Below, one piece after another: positions 1 to 6,677 of a stretch of DNA of 6,980 nucleotides. The stretch is from assembly GCA_030642405.1 (NCBI GenBank), contig DAOWNV010000149.1, positions 1 through 6,980 on the forward strand, given 5' to 3'. A program made the position numbers and the translations under genes. Position 1 is the first letter of the stretch, and each line of letters opens with the position of its first letter. The notes beneath the pieces were generated by a model. That model was not told the DNA's origin. It ran no database searches and saw only the letters and a program-made list of their open reading frames with translations. Source of the DNA: Desulfosarcina sp. GTDB lineage: Bacteria; Desulfobacterota; Desulfobacteria; Desulfobacterales; Desulfosarcinaceae.

Positions 1-458
1 AGTTTGTTGATTTGATCCGCATTCAGGATCTTGCCAACGGACAGGCGTGATTCAACATTTTGAACAAAAATGTTTCCTTTTACATCGGCCATCTTTGCAG
101 CTAATTGGCGAACGGCTTTGTCGTCAATGCTCTTACCGGAAAAGGCCTTTTCCATTTCCAGCCGATAGCCGTCGAGCTGGGCCTTTAACTTCAACTGCTC
201 TTCACGGGAAGCGAACTCTGAATCCCGGAGCCGGCTGAGTTGATCATCGGTCAGATCCAGCTCCTGAACCAGTTGCGGATTTCGCCAGAACCCAAGGGCC
301 GACCGCTGATGTTGTTGTTGTCTCTCCATCCCTTTTCCCCGCCATGTGTCTGTCGGGCCATGCATCCTGGCGATGGCCGGGACAAACCATACGGTAAGAA
401 AAAATACTGCAATCAACAGAACCATAAGACCTTTACTTAGTTTTCCACTTGTTTTCAT
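1..458 (-). CDS. Spy/CpxP/ZraP-family periplasmic protein (5' part, runs off the left edge)
   Basis: The start is the ATG at 458, preceded by an AAAGGAG ribosome site. 152 complete codons are visible with no stop, so the C-terminus lies outside the window. Residues 1-30 form a signal peptide: a Lys-rich start, a hydrophobic core at about 11-28, and a likely cut after Ala-Ile-Ala. The mature part is a helical, charged protein with a Gln-rich stretch (47-51). It has an LTxxQ motif at 69-73 (LTDDQ) and a second, degenerate one at 145-149 (LNADQ). Two such motifs are the hallmark of the Spy/CpxP/ZraP family of small periplasmic chaperones and metal-stress proteins. It is divergent from a BaeS/BaeR-like operon, and E. 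coli spy belongs to the BaeR regulon, so a stress-induced chaperone of unfolded periplasmic protein is the best reading. A ZraP-like metal-binding role cannot be excluded. The family call is firm; the exact member is not. Confidence 0.85.
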   Translation of the reverse strand, partial: MKTSGKLSKGLMVLLIAVFFLTVWFVPAIARMHGPTDTWRGKGMERQQQHQRSALGFWRNPQLVQELDLTDDQLSRLRDSEFASREEQLKLKAQLDGYRLEMEKAFSGKSIDDKAVRQLAAKMADVKGNIFVQNVESRLSVGKILNADQINK

Positions 459-503
459 TTTTTATTCTCCTTTAAGTTTGGTGTGAATAAACACTATTTA
501 CTA

Positions 504-521
504 TGCAATTGTGGAGAAAAT
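504..521 (-). promoter_or_regulatory. Candidate BaeR-binding box between the spy-like gene and baeSR
   Basis: Read on the minus strand this is ATTTTCTCCACAATTGCA. The published E. coli BaeR box, as I remember it, is TTTTTCTCCATDATTGGC; 14 of 18 positions agree, including the TTTTCTCCA core and the ATTG element. It lies 46 bp upstream of the spy-like start codon, in the direction of that gene. An A/T-rich TAAATA stretch follows that could serve as -10, and there is no good -35. That arrangement suits an activator-dependent promoter. The regulator in the adjacent operon is strongly BaeR-like. Binding is inferred, not shown. Confidence 0.5.
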
Positions 522-598
522 ATGATGAACCCGTGGGGTTTGTCTGTAGATGTGTGTTAATTATTGAATTCATCCGGCTTTCCTGTAAGGGTACAAAC

Positions 599-2029
599 AT
601 GAAGATAAAACTGGCCTACAAACTGTTCGGCGCCCTTTTTCTGACCCTATTGCTTATGCTTGGAGCCTTGGAGTTGTCCCGCTATCTGTTTGCTCGCAAT
701 TTTAAAGAATATATCCTTCAAGTGAAGGTTGAACGACTCGAAAGCCTCGTTCCGCTACTACAGGAAGAGTACAGAAACAACGACGGCTGGTCGGGTATCG
801 AAAATAACATCCATTATTGGCGGAAACGGTTACACTATGAACTTCAACTGCCAAATTATCAACCATCCGAGTATAGAAAAAGGGGCATGGCGACCAAACG
901 GCACCGAATAAAACATTTTAATTCAGGACCGCGATATTTGCTCTCGGATGTACACTTGCGCCCGATTATCGGCCAACCGTCACCTGGGGACAACCTTCAA
1001 TTGGTGGAAGTTCAGGTAGAGGGCAAGAGTGTCGGGTGGCTGGGATTGACCCAAAACAAATCGTTTAAAAAAGGTCCCCCGGCTGATTTTGCCAACCGGC
1101 AATTCAGGCTGTTTTACATATTGGGGGGCATGGTTTTAATCATTACCATGATCATTGCCGTGTTGTTGACACGTCATTTACTGAGGCCGATTAAACGTTT
1201 ATCCGAAGGCACTCAAAGTCTCGCCAACCGTGATTTCTCAGTTCGCATGGAAGGTACCGGCCGGGATGAACTCGGCCAGTTGGCCGAACACTTTAATACC
1301 ATGGCGGAAACCCTTCAAGCCTATGAACGCTTGCGAAAGCAGTGGCTCAGTGACATTTCCCACGAGTTGCGCACCCCAATTGCCATTTTGCGAGGAGAGA
1401 TCGAATCCCTGCTGGACGGTGTCCGCCGGCCCACAAGGAAAAATTTACAGTCTTTGCAGGCAGAGACGCTACGCATTGGCAAGCTGGTAGAAGATCTGCA
1501 CGTGATTTCCATGGCGGATTCGAATGAACTGAAGCTGAACAAACAATCCATTTCACCGGTGGAGGTGCTTACAAGGACAATTGATCTGTTCCAGGCGAGC
1601 TTGGTTGAAAAGCAGATTCGCCTGGATCTGCACTGTCAGGTCTTTAATGGAGTTAGCATCCGTGGCGATGCCGACCGCCTTGGACAGGTCTTTTCCAATG
1701 TTCTGAATAATGCTTGTAAATATGTATCCCCCCCTGGAGTAGTGTCTGTTACTGCTCGGGCGGAACATAGGTTTATCACCATTTGTTTCAAAGATTCAGG
1801 GCCAGGGGTTCCAAAAGAGTCCTTGCCAAGACTGTTTGATCGATTATACCGGGTTGATACTTCAAGGGGAAGGGGTCATGGCGGCAGCGGGTTGGGGCTT
1901 TCCATCTGTAAGCACATCGTGGAATATCACAAGGGAAGCATATCGGCCGAGAACAATACTGATGGTGGTTTGACCATCCGTATCAGGCTTCCATTGGAGA
2001 TAGTGTCTATATGTCAAGAAAAGGAGTAG
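599..2029 (+). CDS. baeS: BaeS-like envelope-stress sensor histidine kinase
   Basis: This 476-residue inner-membrane kinase senses an envelope signal and phosphorylates the regulator encoded 4 bp downstream. I chose the ATG at 599 because TAAGG lies 8 bases upstream; the in-frame ATG at 503 would add 32 residues with no signal-like character and would place coding sequence over the candidate BaeR box. In order the protein has TM1 (about 9-30), a periplasmic sensor (31-170), TM2 (171-191), HAMP (about 190-243), a dimerisation/phosphoacceptor helix with SHELRTP (His255), and a HATPase_c domain. That domain shows the N box at 367-374 (NVLNNACK), D399 in DSGPG and the G2 box GSGLGLS near 429-435. 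The phrases LRGEIESLLDGVR, SLQAE and LVEDLHVISMAD strongly resemble E. coli BaeS, which has a similar length. The sensor region at about 72-107 is rich in Arg, Lys and His. No mdt efflux genes lie between or beside the pair here. Confidence 0.88.
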   Translation: MKIKLAYKLFGALFLTLLLMLGALELSRYLFARNFKEYILQVKVERLESLVPLLQEEYRNNDGWSGIENNIHYWRKRLHYELQLPNYQPSEYRKRGMATKRHRIKHFNSGPRYLLSDVHLRPIIGQPSPGDNLQLVEVQVEGKSVGWLGLTQNKSFKKGPPADFANRQFRLFYILGGMVLIITMIIAVLLTRHLLRPIKRLSEGTQSLANRDFSVRMEGTGRDELGQLAEHFNTMAETLQAYERLRKQWLSDISHELRTPIAILRGEIESLLDGVRRPTRKNLQSLQAETLRIGKLVEDLHVISMADSNELKLNKQSISPVEVLTRTIDLFQASLVEKQIRLDLHCQVFNGVSIRGDADRLGQVFSNVLNNACKYVSPPGVVSVTARAEHRFITICFKDSGPGVPKESLPRLFDRLYRVDTSRGRGHGGSGLGLSICKHIVEYHKGSISAENNTDGGLTIRIRLPLEIVSICQEKE

Positions 2030-2033
2030 ATAA

Positions 2034-2717
2034 ATGGCAGGAGAGCACATTCTGATTGTTGAGGACGAGCCCAAGATCGCAGGGATACTGAAGGACTACC
2101 TAGAACAATCCGATTTCACGGTGACTCACCTGAAACGTGGTGACCAGGTCTTACCCGGTATAAATGCCCAATCACCAGACCTTATCCTTCTTGACATAAT
2201 GCTACCCGGCGCTGATGGAATTGAAGTCTGTCGCGAAGTGCGTAAATTTTCAACAGTGCCAATCATCATGGTGACTGCCAAAGTGGAAGAGATCGACCGA
2301 CTGATCGGACTGGAAATCGGTGCCGATGATTATGTCTGCAAACCATTCAGCCCGAGGGAAGTCGTGGCCCGGGTAAAGGCGGTGTTGCGGCGAACCCGAT
2401 TAAAGGATTCTCCGGACAGATTGATTGTCGGCTCCATCCGTTTGGATAGAAACACCCGTGAGGTTACAGTTGGAGAGGCGCCGATCAACCTGACTCCCAG
2501 CGAGTTCGAATTGCTTATGACGCTGATGGCTCGCCCTGGTCGGGTTTTTTCCCGTAGTGAACTACTTGACCGGGTTCAAGGATACCAGTTCGAAGGATAT
2601 GACCGCACCATTGACAGCCACATCAAGAATCTGCGAAAAAAAATTGGTGAGGTCCTTCCAAAGCAGGATATCATCCGGACGGTTTATGGCGTTGGATACA
2701 AGTTCATTGCAGGATAA
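2034..2717 (+). CDS. baeR: BaeR-like OmpR/PhoB-family response regulator
   Basis: This 227-residue transcription factor is the partner of the kinase just upstream. The gap is 4 bp, and its AAGGAG ribosome site (2021-2026) lies inside the 3' end of the kinase gene, so the two are co-translated. The receiver domain (about 4-120) has the acidic pocket E10/D11, the phosphoacceptor D54 in LLDIMLPG, T81 and K103. A linker leads to a winged-helix DNA-binding domain (about 130-226) with the recognition-helix pattern DRTIDSHIKNLRKKIG and the closing YGVGYKF typical of the OmpR family. The receiver signatures GDQVLP, KVEEIDRLIGLEIGADDY and CKPFSPREVVARVK are nearly those of E. coli BaeR. Expected targets are envelope-stress genes, here most obviously the divergent spy-like gene. 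All key residues are present. Confidence 0.92.
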   Translation: MAGEHILIVEDEPKIAGILKDYLEQSDFTVTHLKRGDQVLPGINAQSPDLILLDIMLPGADGIEVCREVRKFSTVPIIMVTAKVEEIDRLIGLEIGADDYVCKPFSPREVVARVKAVLRRTRLKDSPDRLIVGSIRLDRNTREVTVGEAPINLTPSEFELLMTLMARPGRVFSRSELLDRVQGYQFEGYDRTIDSHIKNLRKKIGEVLPKQDIIRTVYGVGYKFIAG

Positions 2718-2802
2718 CCCCAATTTTCGGATAATGCCTAAAAATGCTTCGGTAACCATTCCACGGCGGGAGGCGGTTGAACGCCTTGGCCGATCATGAC
2801 CG

Positions 2803-4239
2803 CTATAATATGGGAGAAAAGAGGCGGGCCGTTCGGATGGCAAGGCGGAACGCAAAAGATCGCTTGTACACATCGTCGGTGGTCAGCTGGTCCGAGTTGG
2901 CAAAATCGTCCATGCACATCTGTTCCACCTGATGAACGAAACCGGGATCGGTGAAGACCATGGTAATCTCGAAGTTGATACGCAAGGAGCGATTGTCCAG
3001 GTTGGCTGTACCGATGCCGGCCAGAATGTCATCCACCAAAAATACCTTTTGATGCATAAAACCTTTGTTGAAGGTGTACATGCGCACGCCGGCAACGGCG
3101 ACTTCGCTTAGATAACTGTGGGCCGCCCACCACACTACACGTTTGTCCGGATGGGCCGGAATAAGGATGCGTACGTCCACACCGCGCATGGCAGCCAGTT
3201 GAAGGGCCTTGATGACGGCCACATCGGGAACGAAATAAGGGCTGAGAATCCAGCACCGCCGGGTGGAGGCATTGATGGCCTGTACCATCATCAGGGAACA
3301 GCTTTCGACAAGGTCGCCAGGCCCTGTAGGAATACAGAGCGCCGGCTCATCACCGAATCCGGGTGGTGGAGCCCATGAGACATCGGGAAGTATTCCGCAG
3401 GCCCAGTGCCAATCCTCAACGAAAGAGAGCTGGACCGCCAGGGTAACAGGGCCTTCCATTTTTACGTGGGTATCCCGCCAGTGGGAAAATCGTTTGCTTT
3501 TGCCCAGATATTCATCACCGACATTGTGTCCGCCCACCCAGCTTTTCTCACCGTCGACCACAACGATTTTACGATGATTGCGAAAATTGATTCGGAATCG
3601 GTTAAGCCAGCCATGTCCCAAACGAAACATTCCGACCTGAACACCGGCGGATTTCAATTCGTTGATATAGGATCGTGGTAGCCCGGCCGAACCGATTTGA
3701 TCATATAAAAAATAGACCTGAACACCGGCCCCGGCCCGTTCAATCAGCGCAGATTTTAGTAGATTTCCAAGATTGTCGCTGTGGACGATGAAAAATTGAA
3801 TGAGAATATAGTGCCGGGACTCCTTGATTCCTTTGAAAATTGAATTAAAGGTTGCTTCTCCATCGATTAGAAGGTTGCATCGATTTCCTTTCATGATGGG
3901 TAACTGGTAGATTTTGCTAAGAACGTCGATTTGTGGGGTTTCACGGACCATAAGGCTTCTAAGCTGCTTATTTTGCCTCAGCTGTTTGCCCAGATGGTGA
4001 ATATCCGTGGTGCCGGATTGATGGGCAGCCGTGTAATCCTGGATCCGACGGGCACCGAACATCATATACAGAAAAACAGCCAGGTAAGGAAAAAAGAAAA
4101 GTGCCATGACCCAGGCAATGGTACCCTGGCTGGTTCTGCCGTGCATTAGGACATCAAAAATGAAGAGAAAGCCTGCCACGTGCAATATCAGCGGGACAAG
4201 TAACACCCAATACTCAATGACAACCTCGAAAGAAGGCAT
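2803..4239 (-). CDS. cls: Cardiolipin synthase, ClsA type (phospholipase D superfamily)
   Basis: This inner-membrane enzyme makes cardiolipin from phosphatidylglycerol. The 478 residues are close to the usual length of ClsA. Two N-terminal membrane segments (about 10-30 and 41-61) are followed by two phospholipase D domains. Each carries an HKD motif: H222-K224-D229 in NHRKIVVVDG with the downstream GG, and H396-K398-D403 in MHQKVFLVDD followed by GTANLDNRS. Both catalytic sites look intact, so the enzyme should be active. The start at 4239 has only a weak AAGAG ribosome site, but it gives the complete N-terminal membrane region. The gene is convergent with baeR (85 bp between stops) and divergent from the DUF4124 gene, so it is probably transcribed alone. 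ClsB and ClsC lack this double-TM N-terminus, which favours the ClsA type. Confidence 0.93.
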   Translation of the reverse strand: MPSFEVVIEYWVLLVPLILHVAGFLFIFDVLMHGRTSQGTIAWVMALFFFPYLAVFLYMMFGARRIQDYTAAHQSGTTDIHHLGKQLRQNKQLRSLMVRETPQIDVLSKIYQLPIMKGNRCNLLIDGEATFNSIFKGIKESRHYILIQFFIVHSDNLGNLLKSALIERAGAGVQVYFLYDQIGSAGLPRSYINELKSAGVQVGMFRLGHGWLNRFRINFRNHRKIVVVDGEKSWVGGHNVGDEYLGKSKRFSHWRDTHVKMEGPVTLAVQLSFVEDWHWACGILPDVSWAPPPGFGDEPALCIPTGPGDLVESCSLMMVQAINASTRRCWILSPYFVPDVAVIKALQLAAMRGVDVRILIPAHPDKRVVWWAAHSYLSEVAVAGVRMYTFNKGFMHQKVFLVDDILAGIGTANLDNRSLRINFEITMVFTDPGFVHQVEQMCMDDFANSDQLTTDDVYKRSFAFRLAIRTARLFSPIL

Positions 4240-4288
4240 AGTTTACTCTTGACCTTAAACGTTTCCCGATGGGGTATATTTCAGAGGT

Positions 4289-4318
4289 AATTTAGCATAA
4301 AAAATGCTGAGGATGCAA
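4289..4318 (-). promoter_or_regulatory. Possible promoter for cardiolipin synthase
   Basis: On the minus strand TTGCAT (4318-4313) and TAAATT (4294-4289) are separated by 18 bp, about 50 bp upstream of the cls start codon. Both hexamers are imperfect and the region is A/T-rich, so this is a weak call. Confidence 0.25.
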
Positions 4319-4331
4319 GAAACGATAGATG

Positions 4332-4359
4332 TTGACTTAGATTGCCTGCACCCTATAGA
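4332..4359 (+). promoter_or_regulatory. Possible sigma-70-type promoter for the DUF4124 gene
   Basis: TTGACT at 4332-4337 and TATAGA at 4354-4359 are separated by 16 bp. The -10 ends 44 bp before the ATG at 4404, so a leader of about 35-40 bases with its own ribosome site is expected. Hexamers and spacing are close to consensus. Confidence 0.45.
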
Positions 4360-4403
4360 CTTTCAATAGAGCATTTAATATTGTCTTTTACCAGGAGATT
4401 CTT

Positions 4404-4892
4404 ATGCAGCAGATGATCATTGTTGTTTGCTTTATCTTTTTTTCTCTTTTTTCAGGGTTTGCCTCTGCCGGCACGATTTACACATGGACGGATGCCGATG
4501 GTGTCAAGCGGTACTCCAATTCCCAACCGCCGGAAGATGTTAAGAGTCTGGAAATGGTTCAAGAAGTTCATTCCGATCAGGCAGATGATGCTAAGAAACG
4601 GCAGGAGTTTGACCGCATGGCGGAAGAGGCAGGCAAAGAAGCCGACAGCTATTTTGAAGAGCAGGCTCAAAAAAAAGCACAGGAAGAGGAAACTGAGCGG
4701 GAAGAGCAACTGGTGGAACAGAGCCAGGGTATCGAGGAAGAACTGGCCCGGTTGCGAAAAGCGATTGAAGACATTCAAAATCGTGGCCTGGGCCCTAGGT
4801 TTACCAATGGTATGAAAGAGAATCAAATTCGGCTGGTTCAAGAAAAAATCGACCAGTTAGAAAGTGATCCTAATGCCTATTTCAAGAAATAG
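4404..4892 (+). CDS. Secreted DUF4124-domain protein with a coiled coil
   Basis: The 162-residue product starts at an ATG preceded by AGGAG. Residues 1-22 are a clear Sec signal peptide ending Ala-Ser-Ala, so the mature protein begins GTIYTW. Residues 23 to about 50 are the DUF4124 module, seen as the pattern IYTWTDADGVKRYSNSQPPE; this small domain is common in proteobacterial exported proteins and has no established function that I know of. From about 58 to 125 the sequence is strongly charged (Glu, Lys, Gln) with spaced leucines and should form a long helix or coiled coil. The tail from about 135 is also helical. There is no lipobox cysteine, so it is probably soluble in the periplasm. It ends 6 bp from the stop of the convergent motB-like gene. 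A structural or scaffold role is possible but not shown. Confidence 0.85.
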   Translation: MQQMIIVVCFIFFSLFSGFASAGTIYTWTDADGVKRYSNSQPPEDVKSLEMVQEVHSDQADDAKKRQEFDRMAEEAGKEADSYFEEQAQKKAQEEETEREEQLVEQSQGIEEELARLRKAIEDIQNRGLGPRFTNGMKENQIRLVQEKIDQLESDPNAYFKK

Positions 4893-4898
4893 AAAAGG

Positions 4899-5804
4899 TC
4901 AGGGTTTGTTGCTATCTATCTGCTTTTCTTGCAAGAGGGAGATTTCAACTCGCCGATTCATCCTGCGGTTTTCATTCGATGAATTGGACACCAGGGGGTG
5001 ATATTCGGCTTTACCTTGGATGATTAGCCGTTTCGGGTCAATACCCTGGGAAACCAGAAATTTTGCCACACTGGCGGCCCTGGCCGCAGACAATTCCCAG
5101 TTAGAGGGAAAGATCGGCGTGTTTATGGCTATGTTGTCTGTATGGCCTGACACGATGATCTGGTAGTCCTCCAACGGTACGATGATGTCGACAATTCGTC
5201 TCAATGCCGATCGAGAACTTACCAGAAGCAAAGCCTTCCCAATATTGAAAGTGATCCTCTCCCCCAGCACAAAAACAGGGATTCTTTCGTCCCACCGGAT
5301 GTAAAAATCACTGCTGAAGCTCTTTTCGAGATCTTCCATTTTTTTTGTGTCTAACGATTCGATGGATCCCGTCGAATCATTTGTTATGGGGGTGGGCGTC
5401 ATGGGTGTTGGTGTCACAGGTGTTGGTGTCACAGGTGTTGGTGTCACGGGTGCAGGCTCATCCGGCAACAGCAGTTTCGGCAGGTATTCATCTGAAATTT
5501 CTTGTTCAAAAGGTTCGTCGGAAAGCGGCTCAAGTGATCGATTCAGCTCAATTTCCAGTGGAACGAAATTGTTTTCAGAGACAGTACCCCGCTCTCCGAT
5601 CTCGGCTTCGGGTTGGGGTAACGTGTTGGCGTAGAGCAATATGAAAAAAATGAGGAGAAGGGTCATCAAGTCGGCAAGACTCCACAAGAATCCATCCTCT
5701 TCTGCCGGCTCCGCGAAGTTTCCAAAGGAAAACCGCGTCATGGGACTTTTCCTCCCCATGGACATGAATGGTCCTTGTGTAATTCGGCCGCTGTTGTCAG
5801 ACAT
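4899..5804 (-). CDS. MotB-like stator subunit with OmpA-type peptidoglycan-binding domain
   Basis: This 301-residue protein is the probable B subunit of an ion channel anchored to the cell wall. A short cytoplasmic N-terminus leads to one membrane helix (about 40-59). The helix carries the motif WSLADLMTLL, whose Asp45 matches the ion-binding aspartate of MotB. A periplasmic linker of about 100 residues follows, acidic at first, then four Thr-Pro repeats (about 120-140). The C-terminal OmpA/MotB domain (about 165-291) shows GHTDN (220-224), NWELSAARA (235-243) and NRRMNRRVEI (279-288), all typical for peptidoglycan binding. The motA-like stop lies 3 bp upstream, so the pair is surely translated together. 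The start is uncertain: 5804 adjoins that stop but has no ribosome site, while ATGs at 5765 (AAGGA) and 5741 (GGAGG) have good ones. I kept the longest frame; removing 13 or 21 residues changes no domain. No flagellar gene is visible, so flagellar use is unproven. Confidence 0.85.
   Translation of the reverse strand: MSDNSGRITQGPFMSMGRKSPMTRFSFGNFAEPAEEDGFLWSLADLMTLLLIFFILLYANTLPQPEAEIGERGTVSENNFVPLEIELNRSLEPLSDEPFEQEISDEYLPKLLLPDEPAPVTPTPVTPTPVTPTPMTPTPITNDSTGSIESLDTKKMEDLEKSFSSDFYIRWDERIPVFVLGERITFNIGKALLLVSSRSALRRIVDIIVPLEDYQIIVSGHTDNIAINTPIFPSNWELSAARAASVAKFLVSQGIDPKRLIIQGKAEYHPLVSNSSNENRRMNRRVEISLLQEKQIDSNKP
5391..5450 (-). repeat. Four tandem 15-bp units encoding Val/Met-Thr-Pro-Thr-Pro
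   Basis: On the plus strand the 15-bp unit at 5406-5420 is repeated exactly at 5421-5435, with one mismatch at 5436-5450, and in a more diverged form at 5391-5405. Read in the motB-like frame they encode the Thr-Pro repeats of the periplasmic linker. The unit is a multiple of three, so copy number can change without breaking the frame. Confidence 0.85.
5751..5755 (-). promoter_or_regulatory. Ribosome site GGAGG inside the motB-like frame
   Basis: GGAGG lies 9 bases before the in-frame ATG at 5741. It is the strongest ribosome site near the motB-like start and would give a 280-residue protein beginning MTRFSF, about 18 residues before the membrane helix. That spacing is normal for MotB proteins. 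Confidence 0.45.
5772..5776 (-). promoter_or_regulatory. Ribosome site AAGGA inside the motB-like frame
   Basis: AAGGA lies 6 bases before the in-frame ATG at 5765, giving a 288-residue product. It competes with the GGAGG site at 5751-5755 and with the site-less ATG at 5804. Confidence 0.35.
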
Positions 5805-5807
5805 TTT

Positions 5808-6656
5808 TTATCGTGCCGGTGTCCGCTGTTTGTCGGGGCCTCCCCACTGAGGCCAGGGCTGTTTCCGTCGGGTATATGTCGGCTGTGGTGTCAAAAAATC
5901 GGCTTCCGCGTATGATTTCAAATGATGGGCGATTTCCAGCGGGGGGCGTTGGTCGCAGATGGCAACGACACCGTCATAGACAACATTGAGTATCAATGCC
6001 TCTCTCCTGCTGTAATCAGCAAATTTTCCTGCGATGGGCAGAAAAAGAAAGTTGGCGAAAAGGAGGCCGTAAAAGGTGGTCAGTAGGGCAGCCGCCATTC
6101 CCTGGCCGATCTGGGAGGGATCGCCGATGTGGTTCAACACATTGATTAAACCGATGATTGTACCCACAAAACCGAATATCGGCGCCAGCCTGCTGAGTCT
6201 ATTGATGACGTTGAGTTGTGCCTGTAACTGGTCCAGATAGAGGTGGATCTCTTTTTCCAACAGCAATTCGACACGATTTCGATCCTGATGGTCCAGGACC
6301 ATCTGTAAGCCCCGGCGTAGAACCAGATTGGATAACGCATTGACTTTGCGGTTCATTTCATTGAGGCCGGCAACTCGGTAAAGACGTGCCAGGGCGATAA
6401 TCTGCCGGATCAGGTCGTCCACGGGTTTTGGCTTGGGTTTCAGGCTGTTGCGAAAGCTGGAAAATAAACCTCGCAGTGTATGGACGGGAAAGGCCATGGT
6501 GCCGCCGATAAGTGTGCCGAGGAAGACCAATCCCCCGCTTTTGATGTTCAACCAAATGGGGATGTCCCCCATGACATTTCGAGCAAAGAGGACGAAAACC
6601 GTTATTCCGATCAACAAAAAACAATTTCTAAGCAAGTGCCGGGTCCCTTCAATCAA
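5808..6656 (-). CDS. MotA-like stator/proton-channel subunit (MotA/TolQ/ExbB family)
   Basis: This inner-membrane protein should form the ion channel together with the motB-like product encoded 3 bp downstream. As called it has 282 residues and four membrane segments (about 12-29, 38-57, 157-176 and 186-209). The cytoplasmic loop between the second and third contains ARLYRVAGLNEM and LRRGLQMVLD, close to the MotA/PomA pattern. The third segment has APIFGFVGTIIGL with the conserved Pro159, and the fourth ends ANFLFLPIAGK with Pro207; both fit MotA better than TolQ or ExbB. The C-terminus from about 255 is a Pro/Arg/Gln-rich tail of some 28 residues. The start is doubtful. TTG at 6656 has a poor ribosome site, TTG at 6635 has GAAGG upstream, and the frame is open to 6774 with no ATG or GTG. 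The first ATG (residue 29) would delete the first membrane segment. Confidence 0.8.
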   Translation of the reverse strand: MIEGTRHLLRNCFLLIGITVFVLFARNVMGDIPIWLNIKSGGLVFLGTLIGGTMAFPVHTLRGLFSSFRNSLKPKPKPVDDLIRQIIALARLYRVAGLNEMNRKVNALSNLVLRRGLQMVLDHQDRNRVELLLEKEIHLYLDQLQAQLNVINRLSRLAPIFGFVGTIIGLINVLNHIGDPSQIGQGMAAALLTTFYGLLFANFLFLPIAGKFADYSRREALILNVVYDGVVAICDQRPPLEIAHHLKSYAEADFLTPQPTYTRRKQPWPQWGGPDKQRTPAR

Positions 6657-6670
6657 TGGTTTATAATTCT

Positions 6671-6677
6671 TAAAAAA
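6671..6677 (-). other. T-TTT-TTA heptamer linking an ATG frame to the motA-like frame
   Basis: On the minus strand an ATG frame from 6709 (MASKMLSVKKSF) or 6697 reads TTT TTA here. A -1 slip at this classical slippery heptamer would continue as KNYKPLIEGTRHLL, which is exactly the motA-like frame. Neither ATG has a good ribosome site and I see no clear downstream stem. The join may be chance, a sequencing error in the T run, or a decayed start. Confidence 0.2.

Noticed and set aside
47..440. Two plus-strand open frames of 63 and 66 codons
   Set aside because: They lie antisense to the spy-like gene, which has a signal peptide, LTxxQ motifs and a ribosome site; their translations resemble nothing.
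503..598. Longer start for the BaeS-like kinase at 503
   Set aside because: It has no good ribosome site, adds 32 unconvincing residues before the natural MKIK start, and overlaps the candidate regulator site.
2771..2786. Small hairpin (AGGCG, loop GTTGAA, CGCCT) between baeR and cls, considered as a shared terminator
   Set aside because: The stem is only 5 bp and no T run follows on either strand.
3118..3681. Several plus-strand open frames of 86-104 codons within cls
   Set aside because: They are antisense to a complete cardiolipin synthase with both HKD motifs; no independent coding support.
4294..4308. Inverted repeat AGCAT-AAAAA-ATGCT upstream of cls and the DUF4124 gene
   Set aside because: Short arms in A/T-rich DNA; expected by chance, and no regulator known to me fits it.
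4452..4841. Minus-strand open frame of 129 codons antisense to the DUF4124 gene
   Set aside because: It arises from the Glu/Lys-rich coding strand; the plus-strand gene has a signal peptide, domain and ribosome site.
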